In this document: piece after piece, positions 41,815 to 51,395 of the stretch
How positions within the stretch are numbered: position 1 is the stretch's first letter
Layout: each line of letters opens with the position of its first letter
Source: Desulfobulbus oligotrophicus
GTDB lineage: Bacteria; Desulfobacterota; Desulfobulbia; Desulfobulbales; Desulfobulbaceae
NCBI RefSeq assembly: GCF_016446285.1
Contig: NZ_CP054140.1
Location: 1,345,501 to 1,409,500 of the forward strand
Direction: 5' to 3'
DNA: 64,000 nucleotides
The notes under the pieces: model-generated
What the model was told of the DNA's origin: nothing
What the model saw: only the letters and a program-made list of their open reading frames with translations
Database searches by the model: none
Position numbers and translations under genes: made by a program

Positions 41815-43916
41815 ATTGTTTTCCCTCTGATTGATTGTGATTGCAGAACAATGCAACCCATGGCCGGCACTGATACGGTCTGATTGTACTCTACAGTATC
41901 GGCGAGTTGCAGGTCAACGAAGTCGTGTGGAGACGGACGACTGGTATCGATGATCTGCTTCCATATTCGATTGCGGGTGGCAGCAGGAACGATGAACCGG
42001 GCTGACTCGTTGGGGCTGCCGTTGAGCATGACAAAAAAATCGTCATCTGTTTGTTCCAGTACCGCTCCATTGAGAAGATAGGCCAGCGTTCTGCACTCAT
42101 GCGACCAGTCCTGTTTGCCGGGATACAGGCTTTGCCAGCGTATCTCCAGAGAACAGCTGTCTTCTTCGATGCCGGTGTTCCCTGACTGGAAAAAGGTGTC
42201 ACGTCGGAAAACATGGTGGTTTTTCCGGAGTTTGATCAGCTTTTGGAAGAATCGGAGCTGCCCTTGTCTTTTTTTCAGCAATGACCAGTCCAGCCAACTG
42301 ATTTCATTGTCCTGGCACCAGGCGTTGTTGTTGCCCATTTGACTGCGTCCGAACTCATCACCGGCAACCAGCATCGGGACCCCCTGGGAAAGGAAAAGGA
42401 TGGTGGTCATGGTACGAAGACGCCTGGCACGAAGGCGGAGTATATGGGGGTTTCTGGTGGAGCCTTCTATACCGCTGTTCCAGCTGAGGTTGTTGTTGTC
42501 ACCGTCCCGATTGTTTTCACCATTCAGCAGGTTGTGTTTCACATTGTAACTCACCAGATCGGTCAGGGTGAAACCGTCATGACTGGTAATAAAATTGATT
42601 GAATTACACGGGCGGTGATTATGACGCTGATAGAGATCTGAACTGCCGGCAATTCGTGTGGCCAGGGCAGGGACCATCCCTAAGCGACCGCACATGAACG
42701 CACGGACATCGTCGCGGAAGCGGCCGTTCCACTCCGCCCAGCGATGGTGCGGTGAAAAATGACCCACTTGATACAGGCCCGCGGCATCCCATGCCTCGGC
42801 AATGATTTTGGTATGGGCGAGAACAGGATCTTCGGCAATTCTTTCCACCACCGGCGGGTTGGTAAGAACGTTGCCGTTGCCGTCGCGGCCGAGGATTGAG
42901 GCGAGATCGAAGCGGAAACCATCGACATGCATCTCAATAACCCACCAGCGCAGGGCGTCCATGATAAGGCTGCGAACAATCGGGTGGTTGCAGTTACAGG
43001 TATTGCCACACCCGGAATAATTCAGGTAGTTTCTTTTGTCTGCGTCGAGCAGATAATAGATGGTGTTGTCGATACCGCGGAAACTGGAAGTTGGTCCATC
43101 GGCTCCACCTTCGGCAGTATGGTTGAAGACGATGTCAAGAATAACCTCGATACCGGCACTGTGTAGAGCTTTGACCATATCACGAAATTCATTGAGCGGA
43201 GCGTGAAGGTCGCTGCTGTATGACGATTTAGGGGCAAAAAATGAGAGTGGGCTGTAACCCCAGAAATTCTTCAACCGTTTTTTGGTTTCCGGATTAATAA
43301 ACGTCGTTTCATTCTCATCGAATTCCGTAACCGGCATCAGTTCAACAGCTGTGATACCCAGTTGCTGAAGATAAGGGATCTTTTCGATAATCCCCTTATA
43401 GGTACCGGGATGACGGACTTTTGCTGTGGGGTGAAAGGTAAAACCACGAACATGCAGTTCATAGATGATGGTATCTTGCAGAGGGATATTGAGTGGTTTA
43501 TCACCTTCCCAGTCGTAGCTGTGTGTATCAAGAAGGCAACAGGGTTCATAACCGAGAAAATTTCTCGGCCCACCCCAGTTTGCAGAGAGAATTTCTTTGG
43601 CATACGGATCGAGTAAAATATGTTGTGAGTCATAGAGATGACCGGTGATACCAGGTTCATAGGGGCCGGATATCCGATAGCCGTAATGGAGATCCTCCGG
43701 TACTCCACTGAGCATGATGTGCCAGATATCTCCGGTTTTGTGTACTTGCGGGTCAAGGGGAATCTCTATATAGTCGTCTCGATGGTGAGGAAAGTTGAGA
43801 ACTAAGCTGACAGAGTGGGCATGCCGGGAAAAAAGGGCGAAGTTTATACCCAGGGGTAAGATGGTGCTCCCCAGGGGCAAAGGAACACCCGTCTGTGTGC
43901 GAATGGAGTTTTTCAT
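41811..43916 (-). CDS. glgX: Glycogen debranching enzyme, GlgX/isoamylase type
   Basis: 701 residues: an N-terminal CBM48-like domain (GVPLPLGSTILPLGINFALFSRHAHSV), then a GH13 barrel with VFNHTAEGG, GFRFDLASI (nucleophile Asp), IIAEAWD (acid Glu) and FITSHDG (transition-state Asp). It cleaves alpha-1,6 branches in glycogen or maltodextrin. It is followed by a coupled SGNH hydrolase and lies divergent from a DUF1566 gene across a Fur-like box. The ATG 43916 is 5 bp from that box. Confidence 0.93.
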   Translation of the reverse strand: MKNSIRTQTGVPLPLGSTILPLGINFALFSRHAHSVSLVLNFPHHRDDYIEIPLDPQVHKTGDIWHIMLSGVPEDLHYGYRISGPYEPGITGHLYDSQHILLDPYAKEILSANWGGPRNFLGYEPCCLLDTHSYDWEGDKPLNIPLQDTIIYELHVRGFTFHPTAKVRHPGTYKGIIEKIPYLQQLGITAVELMPVTEFDENETTFINPETKKRLKNFWGYSPLSFFAPKSSYSSDLHAPLNEFRDMVKALHSAGIEVILDIVFNHTAEGGADGPTSSFRGIDNTIYYLLDADKRNYLNYSGCGNTCNCNHPIVRSLIMDALRWWVIEMHVDGFRFDLASILGRDGNGNVLTNPPVVERIAEDPVLAHTKIIAEAWDAAGLYQVGHFSPHHRWAEWNGRFRDDVRAFMCGRLGMVPALATRIAGSSDLYQRHNHRPCNSINFITSHDGFTLTDLVSYNVKHNLLNGENNRDGDNNNLSWNSGIEGSTRNPHILRLRARRLRTMTTILFLSQGVPMLVAGDEFGRSQMGNNNAWCQDNEISWLDWSLLKKRQGQLRFFQKLIKLRKNHHVFRRDTFFQSGNTGIEEDSCSLEIRWQSLYPGKQDWSHECRTLAYLLNGAVLEQTDDDFFVMLNGSPNESARFIVPAATRNRIWKQIIDTSRPSPHDFVDLQLADTVEYNQTVSVPAMGCIVLQSQSIRGKTI

Positions 43917-43917
43917 A

Positions 43918-43945
43918 TTGCAATGAGAATGGTTATCATTATAGT
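43918..43945 (+). promoter_or_regulatory. Fur-like box inside a sigma-70 promoter
   Basis: AATGAGAATGGTTATCATT at 43922-43940 matches the Fur consensus pattern of GATAAT-like hexamers. It lies between TTGCAA (43918-43923) and TATAGT (43940-43945), spaced 16 bp, pointing at the DUF1566 gene. On the other strand a TATAAT overlaps (43943-43938), directed at glgX. Iron-dependent repression of one or both genes is the natural reading. Confidence 0.6.
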
Positions 43946-44011
43946 AAAGGGCAACTGGAGAGATAGTACTCGGTTCTCATTATTTTTGGAACTCTTGCGA
44001 TGGAGGATTCT

Positions 44012-44947
44012 ATGGGACTGTTCAGTAAGCTGATTGATGGGAATAGACCGGAGATCGATTGGGAGATGACGCCGGACTATACGTTTGGAACCTATGAGAG
44101 CTGGGGAGGCGTGGAACGGGTTCGCAGTAAAAATGAGCGGGTGTACTATTTTTTCATTGACGATTGGGGAGATGAACCGAAGCTTTGCCTTATGGAACGG
44201 GGGATAAAACATGCCCGTATTGTGGCGGAAATACTTGCCCCAAAAGATATGTTGCAACAGTGCATCAGCGAGCAGGGTAAAGTGGCACTGTTTGAACGTA
44301 CTCATCCCATTAATGAACAAATCAAACAGTGGTTGATTACCAACGTCATAGAGGGAGATGACGGTTCTACGATTGTGCCGTTGAATGTCAGTACAGATCG
44401 TGGTGTCGGTTCAACTGGATTACCCACCAGGGATGATCCGGTGGTTGTTGACAAGTACGTTGATCTCCCCGACAAAATGGAAGAGATGAGTGAAGAGGAC
44501 GTAGCTGCTCTTGTCTTACAATACAATTTTGCCGATCAGGAGCGTAATCCCGGTGGTCAGTTTGTCAACACCCTGGTTGACAACGAAGACGGTTTGACTG
44601 TCACCGATAAAAGCACCGGGCTAATGTGGCAGCGAGGCGGGATTGACATAATGAGTCATCGTTCCATCCGCAAGGAGATTGAAAAACTCAATGCCTCGCA
44701 ATTTGCCGGTTATTCTGATTGGCGACTACCAACCATGGCTGAAGCTCTTTCGCTACTTGAACAGGAGAAAAGCGAACAGGACCAGCATATACATCGGTGT
44801 TTTTCCATTGAACAACCCTTTATTTTTGTTGATGCAGTCAGAAAACCCGGCGGGCATTGGTTTGTTGATTTTAAACAGGGGCGAGCCTACTGGTCGTCAG
44901 GAACAATTCCCGGTGGTTTTGGCCGACTTTGCAGGTCGATAAAATAA
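44012..44947 (+). CDS. DUF1566 (Lcl C-terminal domain) protein
   Basis: 311 residues. The last ~130 residues carry the DUF1566 pattern (DNEDGLTVTDKSTGLMWQRGG...FAGYSDWRLPTMAEALSLLE...YWSSG), a fold related to C-type lectin-like domains. The N-terminal ~180 residues are unrecognised. No signal peptide is seen, so it appears cytoplasmic. ATG 44012 follows GGAGG-ATTCT and is chosen over ATG 44000. It lies downstream of a promoter with a Fur-like box and upstream of a single-domain response regulator on the same strand. Confidence 0.8.
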   Translation: MGLFSKLIDGNRPEIDWEMTPDYTFGTYESWGGVERVRSKNERVYYFFIDDWGDEPKLCLMERGIKHARIVAEILAPKDMLQQCISEQGKVALFERTHPINEQIKQWLITNVIEGDDGSTIVPLNVSTDRGVGSTGLPTRDDPVVVDKYVDLPDKMEEMSEEDVAALVLQYNFADQERNPGGQFVNTLVDNEDGLTVTDKSTGLMWQRGGIDIMSHRSIRKEIEKLNASQFAGYSDWRLPTMAEALSLLEQEKSEQDQHIHRCFSIEQPFIFVDAVRKPGGHWFVDFKQGRAYWSSGTIPGGFGRLCRSIK

Positions 44948-45040
44948 ACTTTGCAAAGAAAAAGCTGTTGATTCACAGGGAAGCAGTGAGTAGGATAAAT
45001 AGACGAAAAATATTTGAACCAGCCAAGGAGTGCCTGTCTG

Positions 45041-45412
45041 TTGAAAAGGATATTAGTTGTTGATGACGAATCACAGATACGAACCATGCTGACCCAGATG
45101 CTCGAATTAGAGGGGTACACGGTGCATACTGCCGAAGATGGCGCAGAGGGACTTTCCCTGGTGGGACGCTATGCTTTTGATTTGGTCGTTACCGATATGA
45201 TTATGCCGGTGAAAGATGGCTTGAAGTTCATTATGGAACTTGTGCGTGATTATCCTGATCTGAAAATCCTGGCTATTTCAGGAGGCGGGGCCATCAAGGC
45301 AGAACGTTATCTGACCATGGCTGGTTATCTTGGTGATATTGCAACACTGGAGAAGCCGTTCAGGCGGGATGCTTTTCTTGCATTGGTTCGAAAGCAGTTA
45401 GGGATCGAATAG
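45041..45412 (+). CDS. Single-domain response regulator (CheY-like)
   Basis: About 123 residues comprising only a receiver domain: acidic pocket VVDDES, phospho-acceptor Asp in VVTDMIMPVKDG, switch Ser in LAISGGG and Lys in LEKPF. No output domain follows. The start appears to be TTG: TTG 45041 lies 10 nt after AAGGAG; TTG 45014 is an alternative. It acts as a phosphorylation-dependent adaptor for an unknown kinase. Confidence 0.85.
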   Translation: MKRILVVDDESQIRTMLTQMLELEGYTVHTAEDGAEGLSLVGRYAFDLVVTDMIMPVKDGLKFIMELVRDYPDLKILAISGGGAIKAERYLTMAGYLGDIATLEKPFRRDAFLALVRKQLGIE

Positions 45413-45435
45413 GAAAGTAATTTTACAGGAACCAT

Positions 45436-45467
45436 AAAAAAGGCCGGCATTATTGCCGGCTTTTTTT
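45436..45467. terminator. Bidirectional intrinsic terminator
   Basis: GCCGGCA (45443-45449) and TGCCGGC (45454-45460) form a 7 bp stem with a TTAT loop, flanked by an A run on the left and seven T on the right. It serves the response regulator (plus) and the carboxypeptidase gene (minus). Confidence 0.9.
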
Positions 45468-45486
45468 ATGGTACAGCTGCTGCTCA

Positions 45487-46740
45487 TCAGTTAACGCTTG
45501 CAGCCGTTCTTGTCGTGTTGACTGTTTCAACTTTGGCCAGCCGGCCATCTTTTGCTGTTTGGAAACCATAGTTCACCAGTTTTTCCAGGTCCGCCCACAT
45601 GGATTCGCTCCCCATCAAGGCGACCACAATGGTACGGTTGTCTCGGGTAAACTGACCGACATAGGTCTGGCGGGCGGCAAGAGTGTACCCTGTCTTTCCC
45701 CCATCCGTTCCATCAAGACGCCACAGGGCTTTATTGTGGTTGCGCAGAACCTTTCCATAGGTGGTTGAGATGGATTTCTCATGCATTCTGCGAGCAAAAT
45801 CCTCATCCTGCATTGCATAGCGAAACAGATTGGCAAGGTCACGAGCTGTTGACTGCTGCCCGTTGGCAGTGAGACCCGAAGCGGTCCGACAAACTGTATG
45901 GCGGGCTCCCCACATCCTTGCTGTAATCGTCATGAGATTGGCAAAGTTTTCTTCACTGCCGCTTATTTTTTCGGCAAGGGCTACGCTGGCATCGTTAGCC
46001 GAGGCAAGTAAAACTGCGTTGATCAGGTCATTGGCCTGGTAGTCCCTGTTGGGATCCAAAAAAATTTTCGAGCTGGGCATGGCAGCCGCCTTGTTGCTGA
46101 CGTTGATGGTGTCATCGGGTTGCAGCGATTTAAGGGCAATCATGGCCGTTACTATTTTGATGGTGGAGGCAGGCTGCCGAGGGTTATCAGGGGCTTTTGC
46201 GAAGATCTCGCCACCGGTATCAGCGTCGAGGATAATGGCACTTTTCGAACTGATCTGTTCACCTATTTCAGTGAAGCTTTTGTGAGCAAACGTTTGCGGC
46301 TTCGAGGGAGTCGAAGAGGGAGCGGTTTTTTTATTGCGTGCAGTTTTGTTGGCGTGAGAGGTTGTGGAAGCTGATTTTGCTGACTTTTGGGTTTGTACTC
46401 GTTTTGCAGGAACACGGGACGATAATTTTTTGGCAGTGTTTTTACCTGTCCCTGCAGCGTGCTTTTTGGTTGTCTGTTGACCTGTTTTTCCAGCGGCTGT
46501 TTTTATTGCGGGTTGTTTAACCGCAATTTGCGAAACCTTGTTCGTTTTGGCCGGGAGCTTGGTTGGAGCTGGTGATTTTTTTTTGTTTGCAGTTGCGGTG
46601 GCCAGCGTGGTTGCCGGTTTCCCGTTTTTTTGCTGTGCTGTGGATAACGCAGCCAGACCATCCGGAACAAGCGGGCAGATATAGAGCAGGTTTAAAAAAA
46701 AGAGTGACAACAGAAGAGGGGACCATCGCATAGTGAACAT
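45487..46740 (-). CDS. D-alanyl-D-alanine carboxypeptidase (PBP5/PbpG-like)
   Basis: 417 residues: an N-terminal signal sequence, about 110 residues of Lys/Ala/Thr-rich low-complexity linker, then a serine-type penicillin-binding domain with the three active-site motifs STIK (SxxK), SAND (SxN) and KTG (GGKTGYT). It trims the terminal D-Ala from peptidoglycan stem peptides or acts as endopeptidase. The basic linker is unusual and may bind cell wall polymers. ATG 46731 is an alternative start. Confidence 0.9.
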   Translation of the reverse strand: MFTMRWSPLLLSLFFLNLLYICPLVPDGLAALSTAQQKNGKPATTLATATANKKKSPAPTKLPAKTNKVSQIAVKQPAIKTAAGKTGQQTTKKHAAGTGKNTAKKLSSRVPAKRVQTQKSAKSASTTSHANKTARNKKTAPSSTPSKPQTFAHKSFTEIGEQISSKSAIILDADTGGEIFAKAPDNPRQPASTIKIVTAMIALKSLQPDDTINVSNKAAAMPSSKIFLDPNRDYQANDLINAVLLASANDASVALAEKISGSEENFANLMTITARMWGARHTVCRTASGLTANGQQSTARDLANLFRYAMQDEDFARRMHEKSISTTYGKVLRNHNKALWRLDGTDGGKTGYTLAARQTYVGQFTRDNRTIVVALMGSESMWADLEKLVNYGFQTAKDGRLAKVETVNTTRTAASVN

Positions 46741-46911
46741 AACCTGTGAAGAAAAATAGAAGTGAATCGAATCATATGCCTAATAATATTTCTTTTTCCA
46801 TGCTGTCAAGCGAATTGACCGTTTTCTTTGAAAGTGTCTCAGGCTTATGGTAAACAGGCGCCATATTTTATGATTGGATAAAACGAAGTGAAAGAAAAGG
46901 CGGTGAACGGG

Positions 46912-48693
46912 ATGGAAACACTACCAGATGCCAGAGAAAGCAGCAGCGATGCATGCGAGGACAGCAGTCAGGATCAGGTCAACGCCGTACATTTGCCCGT
47001 GATTCAGGAAAATGCAACTACGATCAACGATTTAATCGATATCAGCTGTCGAAAGTATCGTCAACTTCCTGCCATCGGCATGGCGTTGGAAGAGGCGTTG
47101 ACCTATAAGGAGTTTCATGAGCGGATTCTTTCCATCGCAGCGTATTTACGGCATTTAGGCGTCAAGCAGGGAGACAGGGTTGCCTTGCTTGGCGAAAATT
47201 CTCATCATTGGGGAACCGTGTACCTGGCTGTTGTCCGTTTAGGGGCCTGTGCCGTCCCTATCTTTCCGGACCTGCCGGAGGGAGATGTTCATCACATTTT
47301 AGGGCAAATGGGGTGCAATATTATTTTTGTGACCCAGAGACAGATTGAGAAGATTTATGATCTGAAGCAGCAGTTACAACACGTTATAACCTTTGACGAT
47401 TATCATGATAACACCGGGTTGATCACGACCCAAACCTTCAGTGATTTTCTGGCCGAGGCGCTGGCGGAATTCGGTGAGCAGGCCCGTGACGAAACTCTGG
47501 AATTTCCCGGCGTCAAAACCGATGACCTGGCCACCATACTGTACACTTCGGGTACTTCCGGCTTTTCTAAAGCAGTGATGCTCAGTCATGGCAACCTGTG
47601 TGCCAACGCTTATTCCGCTGCTGGTGTCATTCAAATCGCACCGGGCTGGGTTTTTCTCTCGGTGCTGCCCATCTCGCATATCTATGAGTTTACAGTCGGT
47701 CTCCTACTGCCGTTGTTGAAGGGGTGCCGGGTTGTTTATGCCGGCAAGCCGCCGACTCCGGCGATTTTGCAGAAAATCTGCGAGAAAGAACAACCTCATG
47801 CCATGCTGATTGTTCCATTGATCATTGAAAAGATATTTAAAAAACGAGTGGCACCAGCACTGGAAAAGAGCAAAATGCTTAGTTTTCTTTGTAAATTCAG
47901 TATGAGTCGCAAGATGGTCTACCGTAAAATCGGTGCCAGGCTCTATGCTTTTTTTGGCAATCGGCTTCAGGTGATGGGAATCGGTGGTGCTGCCCTGAAT
48001 CCCGATGTGGAAACCTTTATCCGTGATGCCGAATTTCCGTTTATCGTCGGTTATGGCCTGACTGAAACATCCCCTTTGCTGGCGGGGGGGCCCCATGGTG
48101 ATCAGACGATCGCACATGGTTCTGCCGGAAAGCCGGTGCCGCATGTTGAAATTCGCATTGCTGATCCCCATCCTGAAACCGGAGTCGGTGAAATTCTGGC
48201 ACGCGGGCGAAACATTATGCAGGGGTATTACAACGACCCCGACGCCACCGAAGCTACCTTTACCGGGGATGGATGGCTTAGGACCGGCGATCTCGGCTTA
48301 ATTGACGGTAAAGGAAATCTCCATATCAAAGGGCGGTCCAAATCAGTTATTGTTCTCTCCAACGGTGAGAATGTCTATCCTGAAGCGATCGAGCACAAGA
48401 TCGATGCCTTCCCTTTTGTCCTTGAATCGCTGGTGATCGAGAGCTGCGGTAAGCTGGAAGCCTGGGTTTACCCGGATTATGAATTCATCGACAGCAGGAC
48501 CATGGGACAAAATCAGACTCAACGCCAGCAGTTCATCACAGAGTTGCTTGAGGAGATGCGGACCAGCATCAACACACAGCTTTCCAACTCTTCACGGCTG
48601 TCACGGATTCTTGAGCGACGCGAACCGTTTATCAAAACAGCAACGCATAAAATTAAACGTTATCTGTATTCAACCGGCAACATGCAAGCGTAA
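46912..48693 (+). CDS. Long-chain acyl-CoA synthetase (FadD-like AMP-forming ligase)
   Basis: 593 residues of the ANL superfamily: the P-loop-like ILYTSGTSGFSKAVMLSHGNL, the VGYGLTETSP adenylate motif, and GDLGLIDGKGNLHIKGRSKSVI in the C-terminal hinge region. It would activate fatty acids to acyl-CoA via acyl-AMP at the membrane. A FadL-type porin gene follows 32 bp downstream, consistent with uptake plus activation of fatty acids. GTG 46888 is an alternative start. Confidence 0.9.
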   Translation: METLPDARESSSDACEDSSQDQVNAVHLPVIQENATTINDLIDISCRKYRQLPAIGMALEEALTYKEFHERILSIAAYLRHLGVKQGDRVALLGENSHHWGTVYLAVVRLGACAVPIFPDLPEGDVHHILGQMGCNIIFVTQRQIEKIYDLKQQLQHVITFDDYHDNTGLITTQTFSDFLAEALAEFGEQARDETLEFPGVKTDDLATILYTSGTSGFSKAVMLSHGNLCANAYSAAGVIQIAPGWVFLSVLPISHIYEFTVGLLLPLLKGCRVVYAGKPPTPAILQKICEKEQPHAMLIVPLIIEKIFKKRVAPALEKSKMLSFLCKFSMSRKMVYRKIGARLYAFFGNRLQVMGIGGAALNPDVETFIRDAEFPFIVGYGLTETSPLLAGGPHGDQTIAHGSAGKPVPHVEIRIADPHPETGVGEILARGRNIMQGYYNDPDATEATFTGDGWLRTGDLGLIDGKGNLHIKGRSKSVIVLSNGENVYPEAIEHKIDAFPFVLESLVIESCGKLEAWVYPDYEFIDSRTMGQNQTQRQQFITELLEEMRTSINTQLSNSSRLSRILERREPFIKTATHKIKRYLYSTGNMQA

Positions 48694-48725
48694 GCGCTTT
48701 TTTTAAAACATCAGGAGAGGGGAAA

Positions 48726-50000
48726 ATGAAAAAAGTTTTTTTGGCAATTGGAGTGGTGTTGCTGGCAGCACAGGGAGATGTCTGGGCGTCTGCATACCGT
48801 ATTCCTGAACAGTCGGTAAACTCCACTGCACGTTCCGGAGCTTATACCGCATATACCCCCGGAGCTGACGCCACGTACTTCAACCCAGCGAACATGTCGT
48901 GGCTTGACAATAAGACCCAGATCGAGGTGAATGGTACCTGGATTCATCTGACGTCGATTTCGTATACAGATGCGCGCAGCGCAACTTTAAGTGGTGATTC
49001 GGAGTCGGAAAACTTTTTTATGCCCACACTGTTTGCAGTTTCTCCGGATTTCAATAATTTTAGATTCGGTTTTTCGGTCACGACGCCGGCTGGACTGTCC
49101 AAACAGTGGCAAGATCCGTATCCGCGGACCTTTGCGGAAGAGTTTACTCTTAAGGTGTTTGAGTTTAACCCCACGGTTTCGTATAAGTTGAATGATCTTT
49201 TTTCAGTGGGGGGCGGGGTTCGTGCCGTGTATGTTGACGGCAAGGTGAAGAGCCGGGGCATTGTTCAGCAACCCAATGTAACTGCTCATAGAGACATGGA
49301 TGGAGATACGTGGGAGGCCGGTTATAATCTGGCACTGACCGTACGGCCAACCGAGAAAATGAATTTGAGCCTTACGTATCGTTCGAAAGTTGATTTAGGC
49401 GTTGAGGGGCATGCAGACTTGGCCACGAATTTGAACAGACTGCCGATTCCACCATTTTCACCCATCCCCTCCACCTATATCGGTGACACCGGTGTTGAGA
49501 TTCCGTTGCCCGCAGTGTTATCGGCCGCTGTTGCGTACACGTTTTTTGATCAACTGACTGTGGAGTTCCAGTATGACCGGACGTACTGGTCTGACTATAA
49601 AGATCTTGATTTCACCTACCCTGTGTCACTGCTCAACCCCGTGTTGACAGGGGCTTTTGACGATCCGGTTGTCAAAAACTGGCAGGATACCGACTCCTGG
49701 CGTTTGAGCCTGGTCTATGATTTAAAAAACGATTGGGTTTTGATGGCGGGTTTTGGCATCGATAAAAACCCGATGCCAAGCAGTACAGTGGGTTTTGAAT
49801 TGCCCGATTCTGATGCCCTCGTCTACTCTGCCGGTGTGCGGTACACGATTAATCAGGCTATGGAAGTCGGGGCAGCCTACCTGTATGATTACAAGAAGTC
49901 ACGCAGCGTGAACAATATTGCTGAGGACGGCCGGCTGAACGGTACCTTGAAAGATGCCTCGGCCGGACTGCTGACTGTTGGATTTACGTACAAATTTTAA
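48726..50000 (+). CDS. fadL: Outer membrane long-chain fatty acid porin, FadL/OmpP1/TodX family
   Basis: 424 residues: a signal peptide (ending near DVWA), the family's N-terminal hatch sequence (AYRIPEQSVNSTARSGAYTAYTPGADATYFNPANMSWL), then alternating beta-strand sequence and a C-terminal aromatic (YKF) typical of outer membrane beta-barrels. It admits hydrophobic compounds such as long-chain fatty acids. The ATG follows AGGAGAGG. It forms an apparent operon with the acyl-CoA ligase. Confidence 0.92.
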   Translation: MKKVFLAIGVVLLAAQGDVWASAYRIPEQSVNSTARSGAYTAYTPGADATYFNPANMSWLDNKTQIEVNGTWIHLTSISYTDARSATLSGDSESENFFMPTLFAVSPDFNNFRFGFSVTTPAGLSKQWQDPYPRTFAEEFTLKVFEFNPTVSYKLNDLFSVGGGVRAVYVDGKVKSRGIVQQPNVTAHRDMDGDTWEAGYNLALTVRPTEKMNLSLTYRSKVDLGVEGHADLATNLNRLPIPPFSPIPSTYIGDTGVEIPLPAVLSAAVAYTFFDQLTVEFQYDRTYWSDYKDLDFTYPVSLLNPVLTGAFDDPVVKNWQDTDSWRLSLVYDLKNDWVLMAGFGIDKNPMPSSTVGFELPDSDALVYSAGVRYTINQAMEVGAAYLYDYKKSRSVNNIAEDGRLNGTLKDASAGLLTVGFTYKF

Positions 50001-50028
50001 TAAACACGTTCTTTTGCTGCTGTTTTGA

Positions 50029-50057
50029 AGGCCCGGAGTTTTCCGGGCCTTTTTTTA
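50029..50057 (+). terminator. Intrinsic terminator after fadL
   Basis: AGGCCCGGA (50029-50037) and TCCGGGCCT (50042-50050) form a 9 bp stem with a GTTT loop, followed by an eight-base T run. The IS element begins seven bases later. Confidence 0.92.
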
Positions 50058-50063
50058 TCCTAG

Positions 50064-51395
50064 CAGGCTGTTGAAAAACAGGAAAATACGAGACAAGGGT
50101 TGTTTGTTTGCCCTTCGATAGCTCTTTGACAGTGAGCCCTTGGCCGTTTGTTTGTCATGATGTGTTGCCGGTTTTCATCTTCCGAGGCGCTTCAAGCCGC
50201 TCTGATGAGGATTTCCCCTCTTATCCAGAGGTAACTACCCCCAGATTACGCATTCGGACCATGTTGTAGGCTGCCGCAGAGAGCGTGAACAGCCAGTCTA
50301 TCTTTTCCACGCCTTTGTATCTGGCTTTGCGTAACCAGGCGACGGTCTTCATCCAGCCAAATATCTCTTCCACCCGTTTGCGTTTTTTCCGGCTCACAGC
50401 ATAACCTGCATGACGGGTGGTCCGGCCATCGATGGCGGAGCCTTTGACTTTCTGCGCTACATGTGGAGTAACGGTCAGGATGCGCAGGTCATCGACGAAC
50501 TCCTTGCAGTCATACCCTTTGTCCGCGCCGATGGTGACTCGATGTGTGCCCGGAATATCCGAAGCCATGGAAAGGGCGGCCTCGCGCTCCGCCGTCCCGG
50601 TTGCCTGGGTCAGGCGGGTATCGACGACCAAACCGTTCCGATTTTCCATCAGCACATGCCCCATGAAGCAGAGCCTGGCCTCCTTGCCTTTTCCTTTTCT
50701 GAACAGCCGGGATTCTGGATCGGTGACCGATGCGTGCGTGTCATTGCGACGCTTTTTCCCGTGGAAATCCACTGCCGGATTGCGGTTGCCGCCGGTAGAG
50801 ACCGGAGGCTCCTCATCTTTGGGCCGAAAGCTCTTCAGCGATGCCCACGTTTCGATCAGTGTGCCGTCAACGGTGAAATGGTCGTCAGACAAGAGTCCGG
50901 CTGCCTCGGCTTGGGAACAGATGGATCGCAAGAACATCACCGCAAGATCACTGTGCAGAATGCGCTCCCTGTTTTTGGAATAGACGGAGTGATCCCAAAT
51001 TGCTTCATCCATGGACAGGCCGACAAACCAGCGAAAAAGAAGATTGTAATCAAGCTGTTCCACCAACATCCGCTCGCTCCGGATCGAATAAAGGATTTGC
51101 AGCAGCAGGGAGCGAAGCAGTTGCTCGGGCGGAATCGATGGTCGTCCTGTTCGTGAGTAGAGTTCCCGAAACACAGGGGAGAGTTCTTTCAGCGCCTTGT
51201 CAGCCATGATTCGGATAGGACGTAGGGGATGCGTTTGGGGAACCCGGGATTCGGGGGAGAGATAGCTGAACAATTTCTGTTGCTGAATGTCAGGACCGCG
51301 CATATTTCCACCTGTTTGTCAGTTATTCCAATTGGTTGGATAATACACGGTATTGTTTTACATGTCCCGTTGTTTATGAGTTTTTCAACAGCCTG
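50064..51395. mobile_element. Complete IS5-family-like insertion sequence, 1332 bp
   Basis: The ends CAGGCTGTTGAAAAAC (50064-50079) and its exact reverse complement (51380-51395) form 16 bp terminal inverted repeats. Both are flanked by CTAG (50060-50063 and 51396-51399), a 4 bp target duplication of the YTAR type used by IS5-group elements. One transposase gene on the minus strand fills most of the element and is intact, so the copy may be active. It has inserted at the 3' end of the M50 protease gene. Confidence 0.92.
50221..51303 (-). CDS. IS5-like DDE transposase
   Basis: 360 residues. The N-terminal DUF772-type domain (LRPIRIMADKALKELSP...GRPSIPPEQLLRSLLLQILYSIRSERMLVEQLDYNLLFRWFVGL) is followed by a DDE catalytic domain (TVDGTLIETWAS with the first Asp, GADKGYD with the second, and the acidic residue in RVEEIFGWMK). 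The ATG at 51303 has AGGTGG upstream. It catalyses cut-and-paste movement of the surrounding element. No frameshift or stop is seen. Confidence 0.93.
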   Translation of the reverse strand: MRGPDIQQQKLFSYLSPESRVPQTHPLRPIRIMADKALKELSPVFRELYSRTGRPSIPPEQLLRSLLLQILYSIRSERMLVEQLDYNLLFRWFVGLSMDEAIWDHSVYSKNRERILHSDLAVMFLRSICSQAEAAGLLSDDHFTVDGTLIETWASLKSFRPKDEEPPVSTGGNRNPAVDFHGKKRRNDTHASVTDPESRLFRKGKGKEARLCFMGHVLMENRNGLVVDTRLTQATGTAEREAALSMASDIPGTHRVTIGADKGYDCKEFVDDLRILTVTPHVAQKVKGSAIDGRTTRHAGYAVSRKKRKRVEEIFGWMKTVAWLRKARYKGVEKIDWLFTLSAAAYNMVRMRNLGVVTSG

